A DNA stretch of 64,000 nt, taken from the IMG/VR virus record IMGVR_UViG_3300032180_000385, positions 1 to 64,000 of that record; one strand, given 5' to 3'. Position 1 is the first letter of the stretch, and every line of letters starts with the position of its first letter. The notes beneath the pieces were generated by a model. It was not told the DNA's origin. It worked only from the letters and a program-made list of their open reading frames with translations, and ran no database searches. This document shows positions 1 through 6,900 of the stretch, one piece after another. The DNA is from a virus. The translations under genes were made by a program, and so were the position numbers.

Positions 1-969
1 ATGGCTAAACTTCCGGCGAAGGCACTCGGAATCTACTGGCCGAGCTGGCAGGCGCCAGCCCTGTCCCGCATCCCGGCCGCGTACAACGTGGTCTACCTGT
101 TCGCGGCTGTTAACAGCGGCAGCAGCGGCGCGATCACGTGGGATCAGTCAGTGGAGAGCGCAACCCAGCTCAAGACCGACATCGCAGCTGTCCGAGCGGC
201 CGGGCGATGCGTGATGATGAGCGTGGGCGGTGGCGGGGTGCCCATCCAGCTCAGCACTACGTCGCAGGCGAACTCGTTCGTATCCAGCTTTGATCAGATT
301 TACACCGCGCTCGGCGGGGTGGACGGGGTGGACTGGGACCTGGAATCACAGGCCACTTTTACCGTGTCCGCCGTGGTCGTCGCGTCGCAGCAGCTCAAAG
401 CGAAATACGGTGCCAGCTTCGCGGTCACGTACTGCCCCGCACCATGGGACAGCACCGCTCGTGCTCTTACCGCTTCGTTGCACAGCGCTGGAGTACTAGA
501 CCTGGTATCTCCGCAGTACTACGACCTGTCCGGGCTCTCCGGCGAAACTGCCAAGATTTCCAACCTGGTATCCAGCATCGAAAACTCGTGGCTTCCGCAA
601 GTCGGCGGCGATGCCAGCAAGATCGGGTTCGGCTACGGTATCGCCAGCGTGGCAGGCGGCGAGACCATGACACAGGCGTCTGCGGTGACGTGTTGGAATA
701 CCCTGGTGGCCAAGTACCCGACGCTGCGCGGGATATTTGCGTGGGAGGCTAACGGAGACCTAGCGCAGAACTGGGCATTCGAGACAACCTTCGCACCGCT
801 CGTCATCGGAACCTCACCGCCACCGCCTCCGCCGCCCCCTCCGCCGCCGGGGACGTACACCGTCAAGACGGGGGACACGTGGTCTGGCATCGCTACCGCG
901 AACGGCCTCACGCTGACCGCTCTTATGCAGGCGAATCCGCCGGTGCCGGGGCAGGTTATCAAACTCTGA
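1..969 (+). CDS. GH18 chitinase-like hydrolase with C-terminal LysM
   Basis: Predicted glycan hydrolase of 322 residues. The N-terminal about 265 residues look like a GH18 barrel: an SVGGGG strand near residue 75 and the catalytic signature DGVDWDLE near residue 112, whose final Glu is the expected acid/base. A run of 11 prolines links it to a C-terminal LysM repeat (TYTVKTGDTWSGIA), which binds N-acetylglucosamine polymers such as peptidoglycan. There is no signal peptide, so it may act as an endolysin-type enzyme released with a holin, or as a virion hydrolase. The small membrane-protein gene follows after 26 nt. The ATG lies at the first base of the window, so an upstream start cannot be excluded. 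Domain calls are confident; substrate and role are inferred. Confidence 0.8.
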   Translation: MAKLPAKALGIYWPSWQAPALSRIPAAYNVVYLFAAVNSGSSGAITWDQSVESATQLKTDIAAVRAAGRCVMMSVGGGGVPIQLSTTSQANSFVSSFDQIYTALGGVDGVDWDLESQATFTVSAVVVASQQLKAKYGASFAVTYCPAPWDSTARALTASLHSAGVLDLVSPQYYDLSGLSGETAKISNLVSSIENSWLPQVGGDASKIGFGYGIASVAGGETMTQASAVTCWNTLVAKYPTLRGIFAWEANGDLAQNWAFETTFAPLVIGTSPPPPPPPPPPPGTYTVKTGDTWSGIATANGLTLTALMQANPPVPGQVIKL

Positions 970-995
970 GTAGAGAGAAAATCGGGGGAAACATC

Positions 996-1196
996 ATGAA
1001 AATGTCGCGCTGGGGTACTGTCATCCTTGAAACTACCCTGGCAGCCCTGGTTACCGGCGCAGCTTGGCAGGCAGCCAGCTCCCCCGCAGGATCTCCTCCC
1101 CAGCACGCTGTTCATCAGCCCTATCAGCAAGACTGGCTGGGTAGCCCTTGTCCTCCGACTCATCCCGACTGCCTGGTTTACCATCACGGAGGTTAA
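996..1196 (+). CDS. Small single-span membrane or secreted protein
   Basis: A 66-residue protein. Residues 5-28 form one hydrophobic segment (WGTVILETTLAALVTGAAW), followed by a Pro/His-rich tail with two Cys. ATG at 996 follows a GGGGGA ribosome site. Lying directly after the LysM hydrolase it could be a holin- or spanin-like lysis accessory, but one span and no recognised family make this only a positional guess. Confidence 0.5.
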   Translation: MKMSRWGTVILETTLAALVTGAAWQAASSPAGSPPQHAVHQPYQQDWLGSPCPPTHPDCLVYHHGG

Positions 1197-1200
1197 CACC

Positions 1201-1455
1201 ATGAAAAGGTTCTTCCCGCGGCGGCAGCCATCACACGAGCATGACCTGCATGTCACCGGGATCCAGGCGCCGCACGCCCGGCTGTACTCCGTGCTGCTGT
1301 TCGGCTGCCGAACCTGCACGCACACCGAAACAGTACCGCTGGACGGCGACTGGAGCATCGAGCAGCTTGCCCGGCTGCGCAGCGATGACAACGGCAAGCT
1401 GTACGACCCCGGACCGGACCCCGCAGAAAGCACGGAGCAAGATGATGGTGCTTAA
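1201..1455 (+). CDS. Hypothetical protein with CxxC
   Basis: An 84-residue protein beginning 5 nt after the previous stop, with a strong GGAGG site 9 nt before ATG. It contains HEHDLH and a single FGCRTCTH knuckle that could take part in metal binding. The C-terminus is acidic. No family recognised. Confidence 0.55.
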   Translation: MKRFFPRRQPSHEHDLHVTGIQAPHARLYSVLLFGCRTCTHTETVPLDGDWSIEQLARLRSDDNGKLYDPGPDPAESTEQDDGA

Positions 1456-1654
1456 GAAGTACTTCTGCGACTGCGGGCACGCACCTGAAACGCACCAGCA
1501 CTGGCGATCCGGCACGGCGTGCGCGACCTGCTCCTGCCGCTACCTGTGCCAGCCCTGGGTCAACCCGCTCGCGCTGCTCGTCGGCCGGTGGCAGGTACGG
1601 CGGCTGACCAGGATTTCCTCTGTGGAGAAGCGGCGGATCCCTCATGGCGGATAA
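1442..1654 (+). CDS. Small zinc-ribbon-like protein
   Basis: A 70-residue protein overlapping the previous stop by 14 nt, which suggests translational coupling. The N-terminal half has CDCGH, H-x-H and CATCSC clusters, consistent with a zinc-binding knuckle. The C-terminal half is basic. One of many Cys-rich microproteins in this genome; function unknown. Confidence 0.5.
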   Translation: MMVLKKYFCDCGHAPETHQHWRSGTACATCSCRYLCQPWVNPLALLVGRWQVRRLTRISSVEKRRIPHGG

Positions 1655-1856
1655 ACCCCCGTACACCGGCCGGGACCTGGAGATGTTCAGCGCCGGGTAC
1701 ACCACTGCGCTGCGCGACATCCGGCTGATGCACGACATTCTCCGGAACGACGAACGGCTGATGAAGTGGATTTTCGCCCAGATCAAGACGCATGAGGATC
1801 TTTCCGTTACAGCCGGGCGTACCGTAGAGAGTAACGAAGGCGATGAGGCCACATGA
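1644..1856 (+). CDS. Hypothetical alpha-helical protein
   Basis: A 70-residue, mostly helical protein overlapping the preceding gene by 11 nt and the next by 4 nt (ATGA). No motif recognised. Position inside a chain of coupled small genes supports it being real. Confidence 0.5.
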   Translation: MADKPPYTGRDLEMFSAGYTTALRDIRLMHDILRNDERLMKWIFAQIKTHEDLSVTAGRTVESNEGDEAT

Positions 1857-2023
1857 CTACCCCCGGTAAGTCCGAACATGAGTTCAGCGTCGATTTCCAG
1901 TGCCGGCACAGCGCTGAGGAGCTGCCCGACGACCGCACCCTGCACGACCGGCAGGAATCCTGGCGGGAGTTTGCCGATCACTGTTTCGATCACGATCCGC
2001 TACCCTGGCACGCGCCATCATGA
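1853..2023 (+). CDS. 56-residue hypothetical protein
   Basis: Starts at ATG 1853 with a 4-nt ATGA overlap and ends with another ATGA overlap into the gene at 2020. Rich in His and Asp (CRHSAEELPDDRT, ADHCFDHDPLPWH). No family recognised. Supported by perfect coupling on both sides and GC-rich third codon positions. Confidence 0.5.
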   Translation: MTTPGKSEHEFSVDFQCRHSAEELPDDRTLHDRQESWREFADHCFDHDPLPWHAPS

Positions 2024-2196
2024 CCGACCACGGTACCCTTGCCGAGCAGCTTTATACGGCCTACGGTGAAAGCTCAGACTGGCTGAACTTCCAGGAGACG
2101 CGGATGCCGCCCTGGGACGAGCTGCCGGAGAAGATTCAAGACCATTGGTGTGCAGCGGCTAGGAAAGCCGTAGAATTGCTCATCCTGCCCATGTAA
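2020..2196 (+). CDS. 58-residue hypothetical protein
   Basis: ATG at 2020 overlaps the previous stop (ATGA). The protein is helical, with a PPWDELPEKIQDHWCAAARKAV segment of the type common in small actinophage proteins (W-x-x-L-P-x-x-x-Q-x-x-W). Function unknown. Confidence 0.5.
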   Translation: MTDHGTLAEQLYTAYGESSDWLNFQETRMPPWDELPEKIQDHWCAAARKAVELLILPM

Positions 2197-2229
2197 GCCC
2201 GTACAGCCACAACCCAGGAGGTTCCTTCC

Positions 2230-2601
2230 ATGCCTAGTTCGCCCGGACGTCCCCGTTCCGCGTCAGCCGCTGACCTTGCCGCTCTCGAGGAGCGCGTTCA
2301 GGCGCTAGAAGCCATCGTAAACGAAGCCATCGTCAACGCCGCACCCGCCGAGTGGATCACCTACGCCGCTCCGCCCGAGGCTCTCGCCCATCCGAACGGT
2401 ACCGCTCCAGTACTCCCCCAGGTTCCCGTTGACCGCATCGAGCAACTGAATGAGGACCAGCTTCGCCGGGCGCTGTGCTTCGCGGCGGAGATCGCACCGG
2501 AGGCGGTCGACCGGGCCATCGCGCTCGTGGTTCCGCAACCGTCGATCGAGGCTTTCTTCAGCCAGCCCACCGACCAGGAAGAGTTCGCGGATGAAGGATA
2601 A
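2230..2601 (+). CDS. Acidic hypothetical protein
   Basis: A 123-residue protein behind a perfect AGGAGG site. Residues 12-35 (DLAALEERVQALEAIVNEAIV) form a short coiled coil, after which the protein is acidic. No family recognised. Its stop overlaps the start of the next gene at 2591. Confidence 0.55.
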   Translation: MPSSPGRPRSASAADLAALEERVQALEAIVNEAIVNAAPAEWITYAAPPEALAHPNGTAPVLPQVPVDRIEQLNEDQLRRALCFAAEIAPEAVDRAIALVVPQPSIEAFFSQPTDQEEFADEG

Positions 2602-2833
2602 CGACCCCCAAAACCCGCGCGACTTCGACGTCGAGATCTGGGACACCGCCTTCACCAGTGGCAAATGGCGATCAGTTGACAGTCAAATTCGGCGGTTTTT
2701 CGCTCTCCCGCTCGACGGCCTGCTTACCAAGACAGAGGCCCAGCGGCTAGCACTAGCCTGCCCCGGACGGACCAGAATCGTACGACGGATCACCGAGGTC
2801 ATCGAAGAGCACGACCCCGCAGAAGACACCTGA
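2591..2833 (+). CDS. Hypothetical protein, paralogue of the gene at 58290
   Basis: An 80-residue protein whose ATG overlaps the previous stop. The C-terminal half (LLTKTEAQRLALACPGRTRIVRR) resembles the C-terminal half of the protein at 58290-58556 (LTLDEAKQLARACRGAPCRVV). The two copies lie 55 kb apart, so this is a small duplicated family. Its stop codon is immediately followed by hairpin array I. Confidence 0.55.
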   Translation: MKDNDPQNPRDFDVEIWDTAFTSGKWRSVDSQIRRFFALPLDGLLTKTEAQRLALACPGRTRIVRRITEVIEEHDPAEDT

Positions 2834-2836
2834 GCC

Positions 2837-3026
2837 GGTGGCCCGGTTCATGGGTGAAACGAGAGCCAAAAGTGCTACGGCCGGGCCGCCTTTGACAACT
2901 CCACAGACTTCCCCGCGGGTCCAAGAATGCGACGACAGCCAGAAGTCATACGGCTCGCGGGGAGACAAACGAGCGGCCCGGTCCATGGTCATGACGGTAG
3001 CCACGTAGCAGACGGCCGGGCCGCTC
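2837..3026 (+). repeat. Hairpin array I (elements A-B-A)
   Basis: Three tandem hairpin elements: A1 2837-2890, B1 2910-2963, A2 2971-3026. Each reads stem, GGTCCA (GGTTCA in A1), N8, ACGANAGCCA, N8, ACGGC, stem. The A stem is GGCCCGG with CCGGGCC and the B stem is CCCCGCGGG with CTCGCGGGG. Variable octamers (first / second): A1 TGGGTGAA / AAAGTGCT; B1 AGAATGCG / GAAGTCAT; A2 TGGTCATG / CGTAGCAG. The A-to-B linker is about 19 nt (core ACAACTnnACAGACTT), the B-to-A linker about 7 nt. The array fills the whole gap between the genes at 2591 and 3050. Seen directly; an RNA role is inferred. Confidence 0.9.
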
Positions 3027-3049
3027 CTGAACAGAAAAGGGAAAAATAA

Positions 3050-3595
3050 ATGACAGTAAAGACTAAGGCTTTCAAGACCGCTGATGAGTATATTGCCCAG
3101 CGGCTCGACGGCGGCGTTCGTGATCCGGGCGTTATCGCGAAAGAGATGCTCGGCGATCCGGATCTGCGGAGGCTGCTCGTCGCGGTGGTGCGCTCGTACG
3201 TGTCCAACAGGATCCGCAGCCGGGTGCGGGCGATCGAGAACTCGGCCGGGCGGGGGGATGAGGTCCAGGCCCATTACGATAGCCAAAGACGCCACGGCCT
3301 CATCTCCCCCTCTGGTCGGCAAGACCCCGGTCGGCCAATCAACGCCGCTTTGCACCAGCGCGACCTTCTGGGTGAGCGCCTCTCCATCCCGAATCACGGG
3401 TACGTGCTGTACGCCGACCTGACCGTGGAGATGCTGGAACTGCGCATCGAATGGCTGGAGTCGATTAACCGCGGTAACGAACGGTCGATTCGTTACTACC
3501 GCTTGCTTATCGCGGAAATTCAGGCGGCCGGCGTGCAGACCCTGGGTGAGGCGGTAGCGGCCGGCGTCGTGCTCCGCGACGAGGGAGCCGCCTAG
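3050..3595 (+). CDS. Hypothetical protein between hairpin arrays
   Basis: A 181-residue, charged, mostly helical protein starting 23 nt after array I, with AAAAGGG upstream of ATG. Residues 1-60 (TADEYIAQRL, GVIAKEMLGD, VVRSYVSNRIRSRVR) resemble short DNA- or RNA-binding helices. The rest includes a helical LTVEMLELRIEWLESI segment. I do not recognise a family. Arrays I and II abut it on both sides (array II begins 5 nt after its stop), so it is a candidate component of the same system, possibly the RNA-binding or regulatory partner. Confidence 0.6.
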   Translation: MTVKTKAFKTADEYIAQRLDGGVRDPGVIAKEMLGDPDLRRLLVAVVRSYVSNRIRSRVRAIENSAGRGDEVQAHYDSQRRHGLISPSGRQDPGRPINAALHQRDLLGERLSIPNHGYVLYADLTVEMLELRIEWLESINRGNERSIRYYRLLIAEIQAAGVQTLGEAVAAGVVLRDEGAA

Positions 3596-3599
3596 AGCC

Positions 3600-4044
3600 G
3601 GAGCGGTCCGGTCCATCGGGTGAACGAAAGCCATGGGTCCAGCGGCCGGGTCGCTCCTTAACAACTGAACAGACTTCCCCGCAGGTCCAAAACGCCGACG
3701 ATAGCCATCGCCGTAACGGCTCGCGGAGAACAAGAACAGCCCGGTCCAAGGTGGCCACGAAAGCCATTGAATCTACGGCCGGGCTGACAACTGAACAGAC
3801 TTCCCCGCGGGTCCATTGGTGAAACGACAGCCACACTTCGAACGGCCTGCGGGGAACAAGAACAGCCGGGTCCAACCCCTTTACGACAGCCAATCACCCT
3901 ACGGCTCGGCTGCACAACTCAATAGACTTCCCCGCGGGTCCATCAGCGTGACGATAGCCAGTGAGCGAACGGCCTGCGGGGAACTAAGACGAGCGACCCG
4001 GTCCACCGTTCCTACGATAGCCATGGCTCAAACGGCCGGGTCGC
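3600..4044 (+). repeat. Hairpin array II (A-B-A-B-A-B-A)
   Basis: Seven elements: A1 3600-3657, B1 3675-3730, A2 3737-3786, B2 3801-3856, A3 3863-3912, B3 3928-3983, A4 3993-4044. Octamer pairs in order: TCGGGTGA/TGGGTCCA, AAACGCCG/TCGCCGTA, AGGTGGCC/TTGAATCT, TTGGTGAA/CACTTCGA, ACCCCTTT/ATCACCCT, TCAGCGTG/GTGAGCGA, CCGTTCCT/TGGCTCAA. All are exactly 8 nt. A stems vary in a paired way: A1 GCGGTCCGG with CCGGGTCGC, A2 CAGCCCGG with CCGGGCTG, A3 CAGCCG with CGGCTG, A4 GCGACCCGG with CCGGGTCGC. The repeat period is 126-137 bp per A-B pair. There is no room for a coding gene in the stretch. Confidence 0.9.
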
Positions 4045-4092
4045 CCCATAACTTAATAACCATCGTTCATGAAACAGGAAAAGGTAATCACG

Positions 4093-4905
4093 ATGAGCAG
4101 GGCATGGGGTAATATCGCTGATCTGCGGATGGCAGCCGAGACGCTGGCCGACGCGAAAAAGGCCAGGATATCCGCTGATAACCGGGTGAAGCGTGGTCGG
4201 ACAGTCGGCTGCCAGCTGGAAGCAGCGGAGATCCTCGACCCGGCGAAATTCCTGGAAGAGCAATACAAGGGCGTGCTCCTTTCTCAATATCAGGCGACGG
4301 TTCCGGAGCACATCAGGAAGTGGGCGGAATGCATTCCCGGCCTGGCCAGCGGCCCGCTGTTCGCCCGCATGCTGGGGGTGATCGGCAACCCGCGGATCGC
4401 CACCCCGTACCGCCGCGAGAAAGAAGACGGCAAGGTCATCCTCGTAGCCGACGGCAAGCCGTATGAGCGCACCGTCCGCCAGCTCTGGCAGTATTGCGGC
4501 TGCGGTGACCCGCGCACCATTCCGACCCGCAGCATACTCGGTGAGAGCCCAACCCAGGAGCAGCTGCTGAGGGGCGGCCAGCGCACCACCATGCTCCCGC
4601 TGCTGTATACGTTCAGCTCGTACCTGGTGCTGCAGCACACCCGGTCGGAGGCCGTCGCTGACAGCAAGTACTACCTCACCTATGTGGGCGCGAAGGCGGA
4701 CTGCGAGCTGCTCGGGAGGGTGCACGAGTTCGAGTGCCGGAACCGGAAGCGCCCGCCGATGGGGCCGAATGGCTGCGGTACGAGCCTGCATCCAGAATGG
4801 GGTGCGCCGGGGTCACCGTGGCGGCCAGGTCACATCAACGCGCACGCTCACCGCCTCGTGTGGAAGGCTTTTCTGAAAGACTTGTGGATTATTTCCGGAG
4901 AGTGA
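4093..4905 (+). CDS. Helix-hairpin-helix protein resembling the C-terminal domain of IS110 transposases
   Basis: A 270-residue protein. ATG 4093 is chosen because AAGGAAAAGG lies just upstream; the ATG at 4069 has none. Residues 78-98 (WAECIPGLASGPLFARMLGVI) form a helix-hairpin-helix like the IPGIG motif of the Transposase_20 domain in IS110/IS116/IS902 transposases. The same order of landmarks follows: RQLWQYCGCGDP, then LLRGGQRTTMLPLLYTFSSYL, then a Tyr-rich ADSKYYLTYVGAKA, and finally AHRLVWKAFLKDLW. The N-terminal DEDD RuvC-like catalytic domain of IS110 is absent, so it should not be a transposase by itself. Arrays II and III flank it on both sides (49 nt and 9 nt). The family call rests on motif order and needs profile comparison; a role in binding the hairpin RNAs is inference. 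Confidence 0.6.
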   Translation: MSRAWGNIADLRMAAETLADAKKARISADNRVKRGRTVGCQLEAAEILDPAKFLEEQYKGVLLSQYQATVPEHIRKWAECIPGLASGPLFARMLGVIGNPRIATPYRREKEDGKVILVADGKPYERTVRQLWQYCGCGDPRTIPTRSILGESPTQEQLLRGGQRTTMLPLLYTFSSYLVLQHTRSEAVADSKYYLTYVGAKADCELLGRVHEFECRNRKRPPMGPNGCGTSLHPEWGAPGSPWRPGHINAHAHRLVWKAFLKDLWIISGE

Positions 4906-4913
4906 CATGAGCT

Positions 4914-5241
4914 GGGCGGCCCGGTCCAGAGCTGCAACGAAAGCCAAGATCGACACGGCCGGGCCGCCCTTTATAACTACATAAGCTTCCCCGCAGGTCC
5001 AAGCGCTCGACGATAGCCAGAAACCCAACGGCTCGCGGGGGACTAGACGGGAGTGGCTCGGTCCATCGTCATGACGATAGCCAGCCCTCGTACGGCTGGG
5101 CCGCTCCTTGACAACTACACAGATTTCCCTGCGGGTCCAAAAGGGACACGAAAGCCATGGGGAACACGGCTCGCGGGGAACAAGACGAGCGGCCCGGTCC
5201 ATTCAGGAGACGATGGCCATGGAAGGCACGGCCGGGCCGCT
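4914..5241 (+). repeat. Hairpin array III (A-B-A-B-A)
   Basis: Five elements: A1 4914-4969, B1 4989-5040, A2 5051-5106, B2 5125-5180, A3 5188-5241. Octamer pairs: GAGCTGCA/AGATCGAC, AGCGCTCG/GAAACCCA, TCGTCATG/GCCCTCGT, AAAGGGAC/TGGGGAAC, TTCAGGAG/TGGAAGGC. A1 has an 11-bp perfect stem. A2 keeps pairing through G-T wobbles (GAGTGGCTCGG with CTGGGCCGCTC), which only helps an RNA helix. As in arrays I and II it begins and ends with an A element. It starts 9 nt after the HhH gene stop and ends just before the converging gene at 5269. Confidence 0.9.
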
Positions 5242-5268
5242 TCTTACCCCGCAGAAGACACGGGGCGG

Positions 5269-6120
5269 TTATGGCAGCGGGTTGTCCCACTCGCGCTCGT
5301 CGAGCAGCTGCTGCATCACCGCGGGGTTCCCAGTTGCCCCGTAGTACCGCTCGGCGAGCTTCTGCGACATCAGCGGATTTTCCTGGCCTGGCCACATCTT
5401 GACGTTTTTCCGGGCGTACACGATCGGGTGCCAGAGGTGCAGGATGTCACCTTTAAGCGTCTTGTGCTTCCCGTAGAGCGTATCGAGCGCACGCATCACA
5501 GCAACATCATCAAACCCCCAGCCCGACATGCGGCCGTCGAGTCCACCGACCCGCTCAAACGCCTCTTTAGGCAGCACGATGGCCATCGCCGCGAACCAGT
5601 GCCCGCGCCCCGGGGTGTTATCTCCGTACGGGCCGTTCTCGCTGTAGGAGCGACGCGGCGGCGGACTGGAAAAACGCAGCGGGTGAGCCGGATCTGACGA
5701 CAGCACCAGCTCGGTCGCCGTGTGCGTCATCCGGTACAGGTGCCGGTACGGAATGAGCCACAGCTTCCGGCCTTCCGCGCGAGCCTCACGGATCTCATCG
5801 GCCGCCTTAGTGATCTGAGCCCCGTACAGGTAGGCATCAGCATCCAGAACAACGTAAATGTCTCCGGTTGCCCGGCTGGCCGCGTCATTGACCGCAGCTG
5901 TTTTGGAAAATGGTACTTGACTGTTCGTGCCGACGATGATCTCCGCACCGGGTAGCTCGTGCTTCCAGTAATCGCGAAGCCAGGTCCAGCTTCGTTCCCG
6001 GTCGCTGCCCGGAGGTGCTCGGAACGGCACTAGCAGCGAGATGCCTGTACCCGGGGGAGACTGAGGCAGTGGCTTTGGCTTACGGCGAAAAAGGCGCATG
6101 ATCCAGGACAGCCAGCTCAT
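5269..6120 (-). CDS. Family 2-type glycosyltransferase
   Basis: A 283-residue predicted sugar transferase. After a short hydrophobic/basic N-terminus it has the GT-A fold landmarks: ISLLVPFRAP, a nucleotide-binding VVLDADAYL (DxD near residue 93), an acceptor-side GWGFDDVAVMRAL (near residue 200) as in galactosyltransferase C-terminal domains, and DILHLWHP. The stop codon of the pyruvyltransferase-like gene overlaps its start by 4 nt, so the two are co-transcribed. The likely role is modification of a phage or host surface glycan; the acceptor is unknown. Confidence 0.75.
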   Translation of the reverse strand: MSWLSWIMRLFRRKPKPLPQSPPGTGISLLVPFRAPPGSDRERSWTWLRDYWKHELPGAEIIVGTNSQVPFSKTAAVNDAASRATGDIYVVLDADAYLYGAQITKAADEIREARAEGRKLWLIPYRHLYRMTHTATELVLSSDPAHPLRFSSPPPRRSYSENGPYGDNTPGRGHWFAAMAIVLPKEAFERVGGLDGRMSGWGFDDVAVMRALDTLYGKHKTLKGDILHLWHPIVYARKNVKMWPGQENPLMSQKLAERYYGATGNPAVMQQLLDEREWDNPLP

Positions 6121-6872
6121 GTCTTCACCATCTTTCCGTAGTCCCGCATAACGTCATAGATCGCATGCTGCAAGTCCCAGACCTTGCCTTCCACCGGGCG
6201 GCCGGTCACGCCTGGCTCGAATGGCATCTCCAGCGAGGCGTGATAATCCCGCAGCTTGAACGTGCCGTGCTCGACGGGGTGCATGTTCTCCTGGGGCGGG
6301 AACTCGAACCGCCGCGGAACGCCCATCGCATCGGCGATGATCAGGCCGTGCAGCGAGCTGGTGACCAGCTTCCGGCAGGCGGAGATTTGCCGCATCACGA
6401 TGAACGGTGAAGCCAGGGGGTTCATGATCAGCGGATCATATTTCAGGAATTCCGGGCGCTGGGTCAGGTCGGGGTCGCTCCAGTGCGGCAGCAGCCCCAG
6501 CTCGTAGGCTTTCGGCATCGAGTCAATCAGCTCGGGGGCGAGCAGCGCCGGGTCCCCGGTCACGGTAGCGTCGGTGCCGGCATGCTGAGCGGTCAGCGGG
6601 CCGCGTACCGCGAGGACATTAGCCGCGAGGGGGAAGTCGTCGGTTTCCTGCAGCAGCCCGGCGCCGAGAACCGTCCCGCGCCAGGGGACCGGCATGTGGC
6701 CGAGAACGGATCCGGTAACAATGACGTCGGCGTGATCGGGAAGTGACCAGACCGGGTTGACCCCGCTAAAATGCTGGAGCAACAGTGGAGTCAGTGCGTC
6801 ACCCCAGTTGCTTGTGCCCCTCCACCAGTATGCACGAACCATCTGACCACCCGTCTGTTCGGCGTACCTCAT
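6117..6872 (-). CDS. Polysaccharide pyruvyl transferase-like protein
   Basis: A 251-residue protein with the features of the PS_pyruv_trans family (CsaB/WcaK type): an N-terminal RGTSNWGDALTP, a central VTGSVLGHM, then LAVRGPLTAQHAG and VTGDPALLAP, and a late TSSLHGLIIADAMGVP. These enzymes transfer ketal pyruvate to cell-wall sugars, and the GT-B-like fold is also used for related sugar transfers. It is the first gene of a two-gene operon with the glycosyltransferase at 5269. Length is slightly short for the family, but the key motifs are present. Confidence 0.7.
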   Translation of the reverse strand: MRYAEQTGGQMVRAYWWRGTSNWGDALTPLLLQHFSGVNPVWSLPDHADVIVTGSVLGHMPVPWRGTVLGAGLLQETDDFPLAANVLAVRGPLTAQHAGTDATVTGDPALLAPELIDSMPKAYELGLLPHWSDPDLTQRPEFLKYDPLIMNPLASPFIVMRQISACRKLVTSSLHGLIIADAMGVPRRFEFPPQENMHPVEHGTFKLRDYHASLEMPFEPGVTGRPVEGKVWDLQHAIYDVMRDYGKMVKT

Positions 6873-6900
6873 ACCTTAACAGCGGCGACGGCTCGCTGTC

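Noticed and set aside
2753-3893. Long - strand reading frames across hairpin arrays I and II with repeated MDRA(A/V)/PREP-type peptides
   Set aside because: They are translations of the hairpin repeats, carry no ribosome site and run against the flanking + strand genes.
4093-4905. A complete IS110 insertion sequence
   Set aside because: The protein lacks the DEDD catalytic domain, and no element ends or single bridge-RNA region of IS110 type is recognisable.
2837-5241. CRISPR array
   Set aside because: Repeats are hairpins with two internal 8-nt variable segments, two alternating stem types and no 25-40 nt spacers; no cas1/cas2 is present.
2837-5241. Decoy recognition sites for a Type I restriction system (CCA-N8-ACG)
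   Set aside because: The bipartite look is suggestive, but the complementary strand of CCA/ACG has no adenine to methylate, and the stem covariation points to RNA structure.
2837-5241. Intrinsic terminators
   Set aside because: The stems are strong but are not followed by T-tracts, and 3-7 in a row with conserved loops is not terminator-like.
4813-5395. Long reading frames on both strands across array III
   Set aside because: Same reason: hairpin sequence read as protein, with no conserved protein features.
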